A stretch of 56,520 nt of DNA from assembly GCA_019752115.1 (NCBI GenBank), contig JAIEMN010000050.1, positions 1-56,520 of the forward strand, given 5' to 3'. Source of the DNA: Gemmatimonadaceae bacterium (lineage in GTDB: Bacteria > Gemmatimonadota > Gemmatimonadetes > Gemmatimonadales > Gemmatimonadaceae). The translations under genes were made by a program, and so were the position numbers. A model generated the notes under the pieces. It was given only the letters and a program-made list of their open reading frames with translations. It was not told the origin of the DNA and searched no databases. Positions 45,562 to 54,454 of this stretch are shown one piece after another (positions within the stretch are counted from its first letter, which is position 1; each line of letters opens with the position of its first letter).

Positions 45562-46209
45562 ATGACCGCCGCTCTCCGTTCTTCCTTCGTCGCCCTGCTT
45601 GTCGCCGTCTGCTCCTGCGGCACGTCCACCGCCCCTGCAGATCGCACGGTCACCGTTCCCGCCGCGCCCGTCCCTGCGGCCTACTTGAGTTTCTGGGTCG
45701 ATGTTGATGTCGGTGACAGCGTGGCCGTGACGCTCGACAACGCGCTCGCCGGCTACATCACGCGAAGCCACAGCACCGCCCCCGCGTGTCGCGGAACGGG
45801 CGTCTTCACGGTGGAGGTCACCCCGGGGATTCACACCATATCGGCGGCGGGCGGTGGCCTCACGTGGAACACCAACAACACGCCCAATGTGCTGAGCGGG
45901 CAGTGTCAGCTGCTGCGCTTCAGCACGGCAGCGAGTGAACGCACTCGGCTGCTCTTCTGGACGAACGCGCCGATCACCTCGCCCATCAACGTGGTGATCG
46001 ATGACCTGCTGGTCGGTCAGATCACGCGTAGCTACAGCAGCCGCCCACCGTGCGGTGCCGCAGGATCCGTGACGACGGTGCTCACGCCCGGCGTTCATGT
46101 CCTCAGCGCCACCGGGAGCGGCGCCAGTTGGACGACCGCCATCACCGCGACCGCCGACCGGTGCGGCTTTGTGCAGCTGAACCCCAATGGGACCGTGACG
46201 ACGAACTGA
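45562..46209 (+). CDS. lipoprotein with internally duplicated domain, 215 aa
   Basis: The lipoprotein signal ends LLVAVCSC. The mature part contains two copies of an 80-residue unit. Copy one has LSFWVDVDVGDSVAVTLDNALAGYITRS, TAPACRGTG and TPGIHTISA. Copy two has LLFWTNAPITSPINVVIDDLLVGQITRS, RPPCGAAGS and TPGVHVLSA. Each has a paired cysteine late in the unit (GQCQLLRF, DRCGFVQL), so each probably holds a disulfide. The fold looks like a small beta sandwich. I do not recognise a family. Confidence 0.75.
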   Translation: MTAALRSSFVALLVAVCSCGTSTAPADRTVTVPAAPVPAAYLSFWVDVDVGDSVAVTLDNALAGYITRSHSTAPACRGTGVFTVEVTPGIHTISAAGGGLTWNTNNTPNVLSGQCQLLRFSTAASERTRLLFWTNAPITSPINVVIDDLLVGQITRSYSSRPPCGAAGSVTTVLTPGVHVLSATGSGASWTTAITATADRCGFVQLNPNGTVTTN

Positions 46210-46516
46210 CCGCTCCGGGAACGGTCGGAGCATCCACCGCAGCGGGCATGCGCGCGCGATATGTTCACATGGACGTGGACCGTTGAGGACCCTTCTCGAC
46301 TCTCGTGTTAGTTCATTCTCGCTCACGGTCATGCACGTGCAGCGCGGGATGTCCGTTGGCACCGACGCTGCCTGACCGCGCCCGCGAATGCGCGGTGGCA
46401 ACGCAGGCCAGCTGAACCGGATGTCTCGTGGTCGACACCCTGCAGCCCTGTCTCGCGCCGCACTGAGTGACATCGCCCGCACCGCGCCACGCCTTCTTCC
46501 TTCGCCCTGCACCCAC
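46210..46516. other. gene-free stretch with a TGCACGTGCA palindrome
   Basis: No convincing coding sequence lies here. A 10-base palindrome TGCACGTGCA occurs at 46332-46341, and a weak stem GCTCC/GGAGC follows the upstream lipoprotein stop. The stretch probably holds the promoter of the downstream serine hydrolase gene. Confidence 0.4.
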
Positions 46517-47863
46517 ATGCGTCTCCGCGCGCTCCCCGCTCTCGCCCTGCTCCTCGCGCCGCTTCTCCCTGCCCGTGGGCAGGCCGGCCTCCGCAATCGC
46601 CTCGACTCGCTCGTCCGCGCGCGCCTCGCCTCGGGCCCCGTGGCGGGCTTCTCCGTGGGCGTCGTGCGCGGCACCGACACGCTGCTGCTCAAGGCGTATG
46701 GCAAGGGGGAGATCGAGCTCGGCGTCCCCACGCCCGATCGCGCGATCTACGAGATCGGTTCCGTGACCAAGCAGTTCACCGCCGTCGCGATTCTGCAGCT
46801 ACGCGACGCCGGCAAGCTGTCGCTCGATGATCTGGTCACGAAGTACGTGCCGACGTTCGACACGCATGGCAACACGGTAACGGTGCGGGATCTCCTCAGC
46901 CACACGTCTGGCATCCGCAGCTATACCGAAATGGCGAGCTTCGGCAGCATCGCCGCCGAGCCGCTGCGGCGCGACACGCTCGTGACGCTTGTCTCGAAGG
47001 AGTCGTTCGACTTCCCCACCGGCACGCAGGCGCGCTACAACAACTCGGCGTACTTCCTCGCCGGTCTCGTCATCGAGAAGGCGTCCGGCCAGTCGTACGC
47101 CCAGTATGTGACCGAACGGGTGTTCACGCCGGCCGGCATGCGCGATGCGAGCTACTGCTCCGAGTCGCGCGTCACGCCGCGCAAGGTGCGCGGCTATGAT
47201 GTCGCACGCGACAGCCTCGTGAATCACGCCCCGATTTCACATTCGTGGCCGTACGCCGCGGGCTCACTCTGTGCGTCCGTCCAGGATCTGCTCACCTGGA
47301 ACGCCGCGCTGCATGGCGGCAAGGTACTGAGCGCGGCGAGCTATCAGGAGCTCATCGCTCCGGCAACGCTCACCGACGGCACGCGCCTCCGCTACGCCAA
47401 GGGGCTCGCGCTGCGCACGGTTGGCGGCCATCGCATGATCGGTCACGGTGGGGCGATTCCCGGCTATCTCGCCGAGTCGGAGTACTATCCCGACGACCAG
47501 CTCACGGTGGTCGTGCTTGCCAACACCAATGGCCCCGTCTCACCGAGCACGCTGGGCGTCGATCTCGCGATGCTGGTACTCGGCCGGAAGCCGGTCACCG
47601 ACTCCGTGTTCACCGGGTCACGGGCCACCCTCGTGGGGACCTATCGCGGCCCCGCGCGCGGGGCGCCGCTCACGGTGCGGATCGATTCCACGGCGACTGG
47701 TCTCACCATCGCCCGCAACGGTGGCAAGCCGGAGGTGCTGCACTTCGCCGGGGGCGACACGTGGACGCGCGAAGAAGATCGCCTGCGGTTTGTCACCGAG
47801 GGCGGTGTCGCGCAGATCCGGTATGACGCGGGGTCGGGGTACTACTTCCTCCGGAACCAGTGA
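46517..47863 (+). CDS. serine hydrolase, class C beta-lactamase fold, with C-terminal domain
   Basis: The 448-residue secreted protein has a signal peptide (LALLLAPLLPARGQAG). The SxxK pair is S82 and K85 in GSVTKQFTAV, the Y-x-N motif is YNNSAY and the third motif is GHGGAIPG. After the hydrolase core a separate C-terminal beta-rich domain of about 90 residues starts at ATLVGTYRGPARG, as in many COG1680 peptidase-like enzymes. It probably acts on D-amino-acid peptides or esters. I chose the ATG that starts the signal peptide. Confidence 0.86.
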   Translation: MRLRALPALALLLAPLLPARGQAGLRNRLDSLVRARLASGPVAGFSVGVVRGTDTLLLKAYGKGEIELGVPTPDRAIYEIGSVTKQFTAVAILQLRDAGKLSLDDLVTKYVPTFDTHGNTVTVRDLLSHTSGIRSYTEMASFGSIAAEPLRRDTLVTLVSKESFDFPTGTQARYNNSAYFLAGLVIEKASGQSYAQYVTERVFTPAGMRDASYCSESRVTPRKVRGYDVARDSLVNHAPISHSWPYAAGSLCASVQDLLTWNAALHGGKVLSAASYQELIAPATLTDGTRLRYAKGLALRTVGGHRMIGHGGAIPGYLAESEYYPDDQLTVVVLANTNGPVSPSTLGVDLAMLVLGRKPVTDSVFTGSRATLVGTYRGPARGAPLTVRIDSTATGLTIARNGGKPEVLHFAGGDTWTREEDRLRFVTEGGVAQIRYDAGSGYYFLRNQ

Positions 47864-47905
47864 GGCGCGTGGCCGCAGCCTGGACGCGAGGCGCCCCCGC
47901 AACCG

Positions 47906-48157
47906 TCAACCGGCGAGCTTCGCCTTGACGTAGGCGACAATGGCGTTCGCGTGCCCATGCCCGAGTCCATGCTCGGTCTTCAGCACGCCGACCGCCTCCA
48001 TGTGCGTGTGCTTGCCGAGGAGCTTCACCGTGAGATCGAGCCAATGCTGCATCGGCTTCCCGTACGTCTTCTCGATGCTCGGGAAGTAGGAGGCCGGGCC
48101 GGCGAGCTTCTGCCCCGGCGCGGGCGCGGGGGGTGGGACGACTTTCTTGGCGGGCAT
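47906..48157 (-). CDS. DUF4287 domain protein, 83 aa
   Basis: This small protein has the DUF4287 core: SYFPSIEKTYGKPMQHWLDL followed by HMEAVGVLKTEHGLGHGHANAIVAYVKAK. A lysine/proline-rich N-terminus (MPAKKVVPPPAPAPGQK) precedes it. The family is found alone or fused to AHSA1-type domains, and its function is unknown. Compact size and the typical codon bias support a real gene. Confidence 0.85.
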   Translation of the reverse strand: MPAKKVVPPPAPAPGQKLAGPASYFPSIEKTYGKPMQHWLDLTVKLLGKHTHMEAVGVLKTEHGLGHGHANAIVAYVKAKLAG

Positions 48158-48521
48158 AGGGCGTGGGGAAGGTCCATCTCCAACATGCCCCCCTGCGCGC
48201 CCCGCAGCGACCCGCCCCACGGATCGGACATCCGACCTCGGTCCCGATCGGGCCTCGGAATTCGGTCTCGGGCGCGGCTGTCTGAGGTCAGACCCGGAAT
48301 TCCGACATCGGAAGACCGACGACCGCCCCCGAGACTGAAGTCCGAGGCCCGATCGGGGCGCGGAATTCGGAATTCCGAAGAGACCATGCTGGCCGCGAGG
48401 CCCCGCGCGCCCCAACATATAGAGTCCGGCTCGCGTTTCTCCTCGCGCCCCGGCGCGGCGCCTCTGGCGCTTGCCTTCTCCATTTGTCCCGCGACCGCCC
48501 GCCGGTCGCCCGGAGCCCCTC
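48158..48521. other. gene-free stretch upstream of the amidohydrolase operon
   Basis: The stretch holds the palindrome-rich repeat and no convincing coding sequence. After the repeat, TATAGAGT near 48418 could be part of a promoter for the amidohydrolase operon. An in-frame TTG start at 48471 exists but adds 17 residues before the signal peptide. Confidence 0.4.
48243..48358. repeat. palindrome-rich imperfect inverted repeat
   Basis: Left arm 48243-48277 and right arm 48324-48357 are imperfect reverse complements of about 34 bases. Each begins or ends with the self-palindrome CCCGATCGGG. Inside lies the hairpin GTCTGA-GG-TCAGAC (48280-48293), and CGGAATTCCG palindromes occur inside (48295-48304) and just beyond the right arm. 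The block fills most of the 364-base gap between the DUF4287 and amidohydrolase genes. It may be a REP-like element or folded leader. Confidence 0.65.
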
Positions 48522-51518
48522 GTGAGAGCGTTTCGTGTCCTCCTCGGCATCGCGGCCCTCGCCGCGACTTCGCTCGAGGCCCAGCAGTCCTCCCGCACCG
48601 AGCCGATTGCCGGCCTGCGCGACAACGGCACGGGCTACCACGCCCTCGTTGGCGCCAAGGTCGTCACGGCCCCCGGTCAGGTCCTGACCAACGCTACCGT
48701 CGTCATCCGCAACGGCCTCATCCAGGCCGTCGGAGCCGGCATGGCGCCGCCGGCCGGTGCGCGCGTGTGGGACCTCAAGGGTCTCACGGTCTATCCCGGC
48801 TTCATCGATGCCTCGGCCGACCTGGGCGGTGACTTGCCGCCGCAGGGCGGCGACGTGGGCCCGACGCACTGGAATCCGCAGGTGCGGGCGTGGTTCAGCA
48901 CCACGTCGAACGCCAAGGACGACTCCACCCGCCGCACCGCGCTCCGCTCCCTCGGGTTCGGCGCCGCGCTCGCCGTGCCGCGTCAGGGAATCTTCCGCGG
49001 CACGACGTCGGTCGTGAGCCTGAGCGACGCCGGTCTGCGCGATCGCGTGCTGCGCCCCGACCTCACGCAGGCGATGGGCTTCAACCGCTCCTTCCAGCTC
49101 GGCGGGCAGTACCCCAACTCCACGATGGGCACCATCGCGCTCATGAAGCAGACCTTCATGGACGCCGAGTGGTACATCCGCGCGTGGGGCGCCTACGAAA
49201 CGAGCGGTCGCTCGATTCTGCCGCCCGAAACGAGTGAAGCGCTCGCCGCGCTCGGCAAGGCCGTGAAGGGGACGCAGCCGGTGCTCTTCGAGACCACGAG
49301 CGAAGAGGAATACCTGCGCGCCTCCAAGCTCGCACAGGAGTACAAGCTGACGCCGTGGTTCCGCGGCAGCGGGGAGGAGTATCGCCTCCTCGACGTGCTC
49401 AAGGGGAAGACGCAGCCGCTCATCGTGCCGCTCGCCTTCCCCGACGCGCCGAATGTGTCGAGCCCGGAAGCGGCCACGAACGCGTCGCTCGCCGATCTGC
49501 GCCACTGGTACCTCGCGCCCACCAATCCGGCGAAGCTTGCCGAAGCGGGCGTGAACTTCGCGATCACCGCCGACGGCCTGCCGAGCCTGCAGCAGTTCTT
49601 CCCGAACCTCCGCACCGCCGTGGCGCGCGGCCTCGCGCCCGACAAGGCGCTGGCGGCGCTGACCACCGTGCCCGCCGGCATCCTCGGTATCGACAAGACC
49701 CACGGCACGATCGCGGTGGGCAAGGCCGCCAATCTCGTCGTCGCCGACGGCGATCTCTTCACCGAAGAGGCGGCCATTCGCGACGTGTGGGTGCAGGGCA
49801 AGCAGTACGGTGTCACGCGTGCGCCGCAGATCGATCCGCGCGGCACGTGGACGATCACGAGCGATGATCAGGGCACCTGGAAGAACGCCGTCGTGAAGTT
49901 CGACGGCCCGCTCAACCGCATCCGTGGCACGATCGAAATGGCCGGCCGTCGCCCGGTCAACCTCACCAACGTGCGTGTCATCTCCGAGACCGGCCGCATC
50001 GAAGCGTCGTTCCCGGGTGAGCCGTTGGGTCAGGAAGGCGGCATGCTCCTCGCCGGCTCGGTCACCGACTCGGTGTTCTACGGCTGGCTCTCGCTGCCGA
50101 ACGGCACCGATGCGAAGTACCGCGGCACGCGCACCGAAGGCTACACCGGGCCCGCGCGCGGCGCGGTGGCGGTGAAGGTGCCGAAGCTCGACCTGCCGAT
50201 GCTCCGCCCGAGCATGGAGTTCGGCCGGACGTCGGCGCCGGTGCAGCCGGCCGCCGTGCTGGTCAAAAACGCCACCGTGTGGACGTCGGGTCCGCAGGGC
50301 AAGATCGAAGGCGCCGATCTGCTCGTGCAGGCCGGCAAGGTCACGCGTGTGGGCAAGGGGCTCACGGCGCCGGCTGGCGCGGTGATCATCGACGCCACCG
50401 GCAAGCATGTCACGCCGGGGCTCATCGATCCGCACTCGCACTCGGGTGTGAGCTCGGTGAACGAGTCGGGCTTCGCGATCGTCCCCGAAGTGGTGATGGG
50501 CGATGTGCTCACGCACAACAACATCTGGTTCTATCGCCAGCTCGCCGGTGGGCTCACGTCGGCGATGGTGCTGCACGGCTCGGCCAACCCGATCGGTGGC
50601 GAGAACGTGTTCATCAAGACGCGCTGGGGCGGGCTCCCCGAGGACTACAAGATCCAGGGGGCGCCGCGCACGGTGAAGTTCGCGCTGGGTGAGAACCCCA
50701 AGCGCAGCCCGACGCGCTATCCGAACACGCGTGAAGGCGTGAACGAAATCATTCGCGACCACTTCGCGGCGGCGCGCGATTACGAGAAGGAGTGGAAGAA
50801 CTGGGAAAAGACGAAGACTGGCATTCCGCCGCGCAAGGATCTGCGCATGGAAGCGCTGCTCGACATCCTGAACCAGAAGCTGCTGGTCACGAGCCACGGC
50901 TATCGTGCCGACGAGTTCCTCGCCCTGGTGCGCCTGGCCGAAGAATTCGGCTTCCGCATCCAGGCGCTGCAGCACGGCGTCGAAGCCTACAAGATCGCGA
51001 CGGAGCTCAAGAACTCGGGCGTTGCCGCGATCGTGTGGTCGGACTGGGGCGCGTTCAAGCTCGAGGCGTACGACGCCACGTCGTACAACGCGCGCATCCT
51101 GCTCGAAGCCGGCGTGGTCACCTCGCTGCACTCGGACGACGCCGAAATCTCGACGCGCATGAACTGGGAAGCGGGCAAGCTGCTTCGCTCGGGCGTGAAC
51201 GAGATCGACGCGCTCAAGACGGTCACCATCAACGCCGCGAAGGCGGTGGCGATCGACAGCAAGATCGGCTCGCTCGAGGCGGGCAAGGATGCCGACTTCG
51301 TGATCTGGAACGGCAATCCGCTCTCGCAGTTCACGAAGGCCGAGCAGACGTGGATCGATGGCCGCAAGTACTTCTCACTCGAGGAGGACAAGGCCAATCG
51401 TGAGGAAATCGCCAAGGAACGCGCGCAGCTCATTCAGGCCGTGATCGCGGCCGGCCCGAGCGACGCGCCGGCCGGTCCGGTGCGCGGTGGCCGCGGCGGC
51501 CCGGGAGGCGGCAAGTAA
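48522..51518 (+). CDS. double amidohydrolase, C-terminal copy intact, secreted
   Basis: The 998-residue protein has a signal peptide (VLLGIAALAATSLEAQQ) after a GTG start. It contains two amidohydrolase barrels. In the N-terminal copy the metal ligands are gone (YPGFIDASADLGG where HxH is expected). In the C-terminal copy they are present: H638/H640 (PGLIDPHSHSG), histidines in VTSHGYR and LQHGVEA, and H870/D872 in LHSDDAE. A Gly-rich RGG-type tail ends the protein. It probably hydrolyses peptides or cyclic amides in the periplasm. The next gene overlaps its stop by one base. Confidence 0.86.
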   Translation: MRAFRVLLGIAALAATSLEAQQSSRTEPIAGLRDNGTGYHALVGAKVVTAPGQVLTNATVVIRNGLIQAVGAGMAPPAGARVWDLKGLTVYPGFIDASADLGGDLPPQGGDVGPTHWNPQVRAWFSTTSNAKDDSTRRTALRSLGFGAALAVPRQGIFRGTTSVVSLSDAGLRDRVLRPDLTQAMGFNRSFQLGGQYPNSTMGTIALMKQTFMDAEWYIRAWGAYETSGRSILPPETSEALAALGKAVKGTQPVLFETTSEEEYLRASKLAQEYKLTPWFRGSGEEYRLLDVLKGKTQPLIVPLAFPDAPNVSSPEAATNASLADLRHWYLAPTNPAKLAEAGVNFAITADGLPSLQQFFPNLRTAVARGLAPDKALAALTTVPAGILGIDKTHGTIAVGKAANLVVADGDLFTEEAAIRDVWVQGKQYGVTRAPQIDPRGTWTITSDDQGTWKNAVVKFDGPLNRIRGTIEMAGRRPVNLTNVRVISETGRIEASFPGEPLGQEGGMLLAGSVTDSVFYGWLSLPNGTDAKYRGTRTEGYTGPARGAVAVKVPKLDLPMLRPSMEFGRTSAPVQPAAVLVKNATVWTSGPQGKIEGADLLVQAGKVTRVGKGLTAPAGAVIIDATGKHVTPGLIDPHSHSGVSSVNESGFAIVPEVVMGDVLTHNNIWFYRQLAGGLTSAMVLHGSANPIGGENVFIKTRWGGLPEDYKIQGAPRTVKFALGENPKRSPTRYPNTREGVNEIIRDHFAAARDYEKEWKNWEKTKTGIPPRKDLRMEALLDILNQKLLVTSHGYRADEFLALVRLAEEFGFRIQALQHGVEAYKIATELKNSGVAAIVWSDWGAFKLEAYDATSYNARILLEAGVVTSLHSDDAEISTRMNWEAGKLLRSGVNEIDALKTVTINAAKAVAIDSKIGSLEAGKDADFVIWNGNPLSQFTKAEQTWIDGRKYFSLEEDKANREEIAKERAQLIQAVIAAGPSDAPAGPVRGGRGGPGGGK

Positions 51519-52915
51519 TGCGCTCCTACACTCCGACTCTCGATATCATGAGCATGCTGAAGAAGAGCGCGCGTTCGACGGCGATCGCATTGGCCGCGGC
51601 GCTGGCGTCGGCCGCGACGGCCGGCGCGCAGGTCACGATGCCGGTGGCGGCGCAAACGACCCCGGTGGTGCTCAAGGGCGCCACCATTCACACGGTGACC
51701 AAGGGCGTCATCCAGAACGGCACGATCGTGCTCGACAAGGGCAAGATCGCCGCGATCGGTGGCGCCGAGGTGCAGGCGCCGCGCGGGGCCAAGATCGTCG
51801 ACGTCACGGGCAAGCACATCTACCCCGGCCTCATCGACGCCTACAGCACGGTGGGTCTCACCGAAATCGGTGCCGTGGATGTCTCGAACGACATTCGCGA
51901 AGCCGGTGATTTCAATCCGAACATCCGCGCCGAGATCGCGGTGAACGCGGAAAGCCGGCACATCGGCACCACGCGCTCGGCCGGCGTGCTCGTGGCCTTC
52001 AGCACGCCGGAAGGCGGCGTGATCTCCGGCCTCTCCTCGGCGATGTCGCTCGAAGGGTGGACGTGGGAGGAGATGTCGATGAAGGGCGCCGCGGCGCTCA
52101 ACGTGAAGTGGCCCGACCCGAACGCGCGCCCGGGTGGGCGCTTCGGTGGCGGCGGCGGCCCGGGTGGCCGCGGCGGTCCGCCGGCGGCGCCGCCCAAGAC
52201 GTACCCGGAACAGGTGCAGCAGATCAAGGATTGGTTTGCGGAGGCGCGTGCGTACCGCGATGCCGTCAAGGCTGGGCAGAACGTGCGCACCGATACGCGC
52301 TACGCGGCGATGATCCCCGCGCTCGACAAGAAGATCCCGGTGGTGGTGGCGGCGGAGACGCCGTCGCAGATCAACGACGCCATCACCTGGGCCAAGGCGG
52401 AGAACGTCAACCTCGTCATTCGTGGCGGGCGGGATGCGGTGCTGGTGGCCGATCGCCTCAAGGCGGAGAACGTGCCGGTGATCCTCACCTCCACGCTCGA
52501 TGCGCCGTCGCGCGAATACGAAAGCTACGATCACGCCTACAACGCGCCGGCGCAGCTGTACGCGAAGGGCGTGAAGTTCGCGATCGCCGGTGGGTCGGGT
52601 GGCCTCTACAGCTACCGCCTCCCGTGGGAAGCGGGCGTCGCGGTCGCATTCGGCCTGCCGGAAGAGGAAGCCCTCAAGGCCGTGACGATCAACGCGGCGC
52701 AGATGATGGGCGTCGACGACAAGGTCGGCTCACTCGAGGTGGGCAAGGAAGGCACGCTGCTCATCACGACGGGCACGCCGCTGGACATGACGAGCAACAT
52801 CGTCCAGAACTACATCCAGGGGCGTGAGATCAACATGATGGACATCCACAAGTTCTTCTTCGAGAAGTACATGGAAAAGATCAAGCAGCAGCAGCCGAAG
52901 AAGATCACGCCGTAA
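51518..52915 (+). CDS. degenerate amidohydrolase (pseudo-enzyme), secreted
   Basis: The 465-residue protein has a signal peptide (ARSTAIALAAALASAATAGAQ). Fold and strand words match the preceding double amidohydrolase (GKHIYPGLIDAYSTVGL, AVTINAAQMMGVDDKVGSLEVGKEG), but the metal ligands are replaced: AYSTVG where HxH belongs, and IAGGSGG where the catalytic aspartate belongs. A Gly/Arg-rich insert (GGRFGGGGGPGGRGGP) lies at about residue 205-225. It likely binds or scaffolds rather than catalyses. Its ATG overlaps the previous stop by one base (TAATG), and alternative ATG codons lie 10 and 12 codons on. Confidence 0.82.
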   Translation: MRSYTPTLDIMSMLKKSARSTAIALAAALASAATAGAQVTMPVAAQTTPVVLKGATIHTVTKGVIQNGTIVLDKGKIAAIGGAEVQAPRGAKIVDVTGKHIYPGLIDAYSTVGLTEIGAVDVSNDIREAGDFNPNIRAEIAVNAESRHIGTTRSAGVLVAFSTPEGGVISGLSSAMSLEGWTWEEMSMKGAAALNVKWPDPNARPGGRFGGGGGPGGRGGPPAAPPKTYPEQVQQIKDWFAEARAYRDAVKAGQNVRTDTRYAAMIPALDKKIPVVVAAETPSQINDAITWAKAENVNLVIRGGRDAVLVADRLKAENVPVILTSTLDAPSREYESYDHAYNAPAQLYAKGVKFAIAGGSGGLYSYRLPWEAGVAVAFGLPEEEALKAVTINAAQMMGVDDKVGSLEVGKEGTLLITTGTPLDMTSNIVQNYIQGREINMMDIHKFFFEKYMEKIKQQQPKKITP

Positions 52916-52939
52916 GCACACCGCAAGGCGTGTGAGCAC

Positions 52940-52976
52940 ACGGGCCGGGCGTCGGGATGACGTCCGGCCCGTTTTG
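52940..52976 (+). terminator. intrinsic terminator of the amidohydrolase operon
   Basis: A 14-pair stem (52940-52953 with 52959-52972, one G-U) with loop GGGAT is followed by a T4 tract. It lies 24 bases after the pseudo-amidohydrolase stop. Confidence 0.85.
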
Positions 52977-52999
52977 CGTACCAACGTGGCGCGCGTGAC

Positions 53000-54202
53000 T
53001 CACTCTCGGTGGGACCCGCCGGGCACCAGACGGGCACTCCCTACCCGATCGAGCAGCCGAAAGGACAGCGTCCGCGTGTCCACGCCGTCGGCATTGACGA
53101 GCACGACGATGCCCAGGGAGTCGCGGGGGGCGAGCACCATATCGGTCGAGAAGCCCACATCGCTGCCGCTGTGCATCACCAACAGGCGCCCTCTGCGCAC
53201 CATGCGCTCCCACGAATAGCCGAGGGCCAGACTGTCATAGGGCATCGGGACGCCAGCCTTCTTGGCGTCGCGCTCCACGTCGCCGGTGAGATCCCAGCTC
53301 GGCTTCCACAGCTCGGCGTGCGTCTCGGGCTGCATGATGCGCACGCCATCCAGCTCGCCACCGCGCAGGTTCGCGCGCACCCAACGCATCATGTCGTTGA
53401 TGCTGCTGTGCAACGTGGAGCTGCCGGCGTGACGACGATTGTATGGATAGACCGCGGTGCGCCGATATTGGCCCGAGGCACTATCGGCACTGTGACCCCA
53501 CGCCATACGCGACGAATCCATGTCCGTCATCAGGAACGTGCTCTGCGTCATCTTGAGCGGCGTCAGGATGTGCCGTTGCATGTAGTCGTCGAAGGACTCC
53601 CCGCTGACTTTCGCTACGACATCCGCGAGCACTTCGAAGCCGATGTTGCTGTAGCGCGGCGCGACGCCCGGCTCGCCGACCAGGCTCGAGTCCTTGAGCT
53701 CCCTGATGTAGCGCTCGAGTGACCCGGCATCGTACTCGGCGTGGTCCCATCGATAGTCCGTGACATCCGGCAGGCCCGCGACGTGGCGCAGCAACTGGCG
53801 GGCGGTGATGCGCGCGGCGCGCGCGTCCTTCATGCGGAAGTACGGCAGGTACTGCGTGATCGGGGCATCGAGCTCCAGCTGGCGTCGCTCCACCAACTGC
53901 ATGATGGCCGTGGCGACGAACGGCTTGGAGATCGAGGCCATATGGAAAACACTGGCCGTCGAAATCGGCGCGCCACCGGGAAGTGCGGAGCGGCCCTGCG
54001 CCAAATCGAAGAGCAGAGAGTCGCCCTGCCAGATGCCGACGGCGAGCCCCGGGAGATGGAGGCTGTCGGCGAAGTGCTTGGTGAGCGCCGCAAGGGTATC
54101 GCGCAGCGGCGTTGTGCCCACGCGGGCGGGCGGCGTGGAGACGTCGCGTGCGCACGCCCCGGCGAGCGAACACAGCGAGATGATGAGAAGCGGGAGCCGC
54201 AT
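53000..54202 (-). CDS. serine hydrolase, class C beta-lactamase fold, lipoprotein
   Basis: The 400-residue protein has a lipoprotein signal ending CSLAGAC. The SxxK pair is S90 and K93 in SISKPFVA, the Y-x-N motif is YSNIGF and the third motif HSGSDVGF (HxG). It is a COG1680 penicillin-binding-protein-like hydrolase. It is leftward and convergent with the amidohydrolase operon. An in-frame ATG seven codons upstream would lengthen the signal peptide; I chose the start nearest the hydrophobic core. Confidence 0.86.
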   Translation of the reverse strand: MRLPLLIISLCSLAGACARDVSTPPARVGTTPLRDTLAALTKHFADSLHLPGLAVGIWQGDSLLFDLAQGRSALPGGAPISTASVFHMASISKPFVATAIMQLVERRQLELDAPITQYLPYFRMKDARAARITARQLLRHVAGLPDVTDYRWDHAEYDAGSLERYIRELKDSSLVGEPGVAPRYSNIGFEVLADVVAKVSGESFDDYMQRHILTPLKMTQSTFLMTDMDSSRMAWGHSADSASGQYRRTAVYPYNRRHAGSSTLHSSINDMMRWVRANLRGGELDGVRIMQPETHAELWKPSWDLTGDVERDAKKAGVPMPYDSLALGYSWERMVRRGRLLVMHSGSDVGFSTDMVLAPRDSLGIVVLVNADGVDTRTLSFRLLDRVGSARLVPGGSHRE

Positions 54203-54454
54203 CACACGCAAAGCAGGACCCATGGACGACGCGCCGGGCTGATGGTGGGGTGGAGTGCCACGCGACTAGGACAGACCCGGTGGCCGAAAGGTTTGGTGAG
54301 TCGGCCGCCTTCGCCGTCATTGCCGCAGCCGATCGCCTTTCCATTTACGCACACGCCCCGTGGAATTTCTTAATGCCCTGTCCGGAGCAGGCCCGGAACC
54401 ATTCGTCCCAGTTCGGACTTGAAAAGGCGTCCCGTTCCCGCCTCTGGAGTTGGC

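Noticed and set aside
46388-46516. In-frame upstream extension of the serine hydrolase
   Set aside because: The extra 43 residues lack a hydrophobic core and precede a perfect signal peptide, so the internal ATG is preferred.
48288-51131. Very long open frame on the minus strand opposite the amidohydrolase operon
   Set aside because: It is a GC-rich antisense shadow of a well-supported gene; its translation is Arg/His-rich with no known domain or signal.
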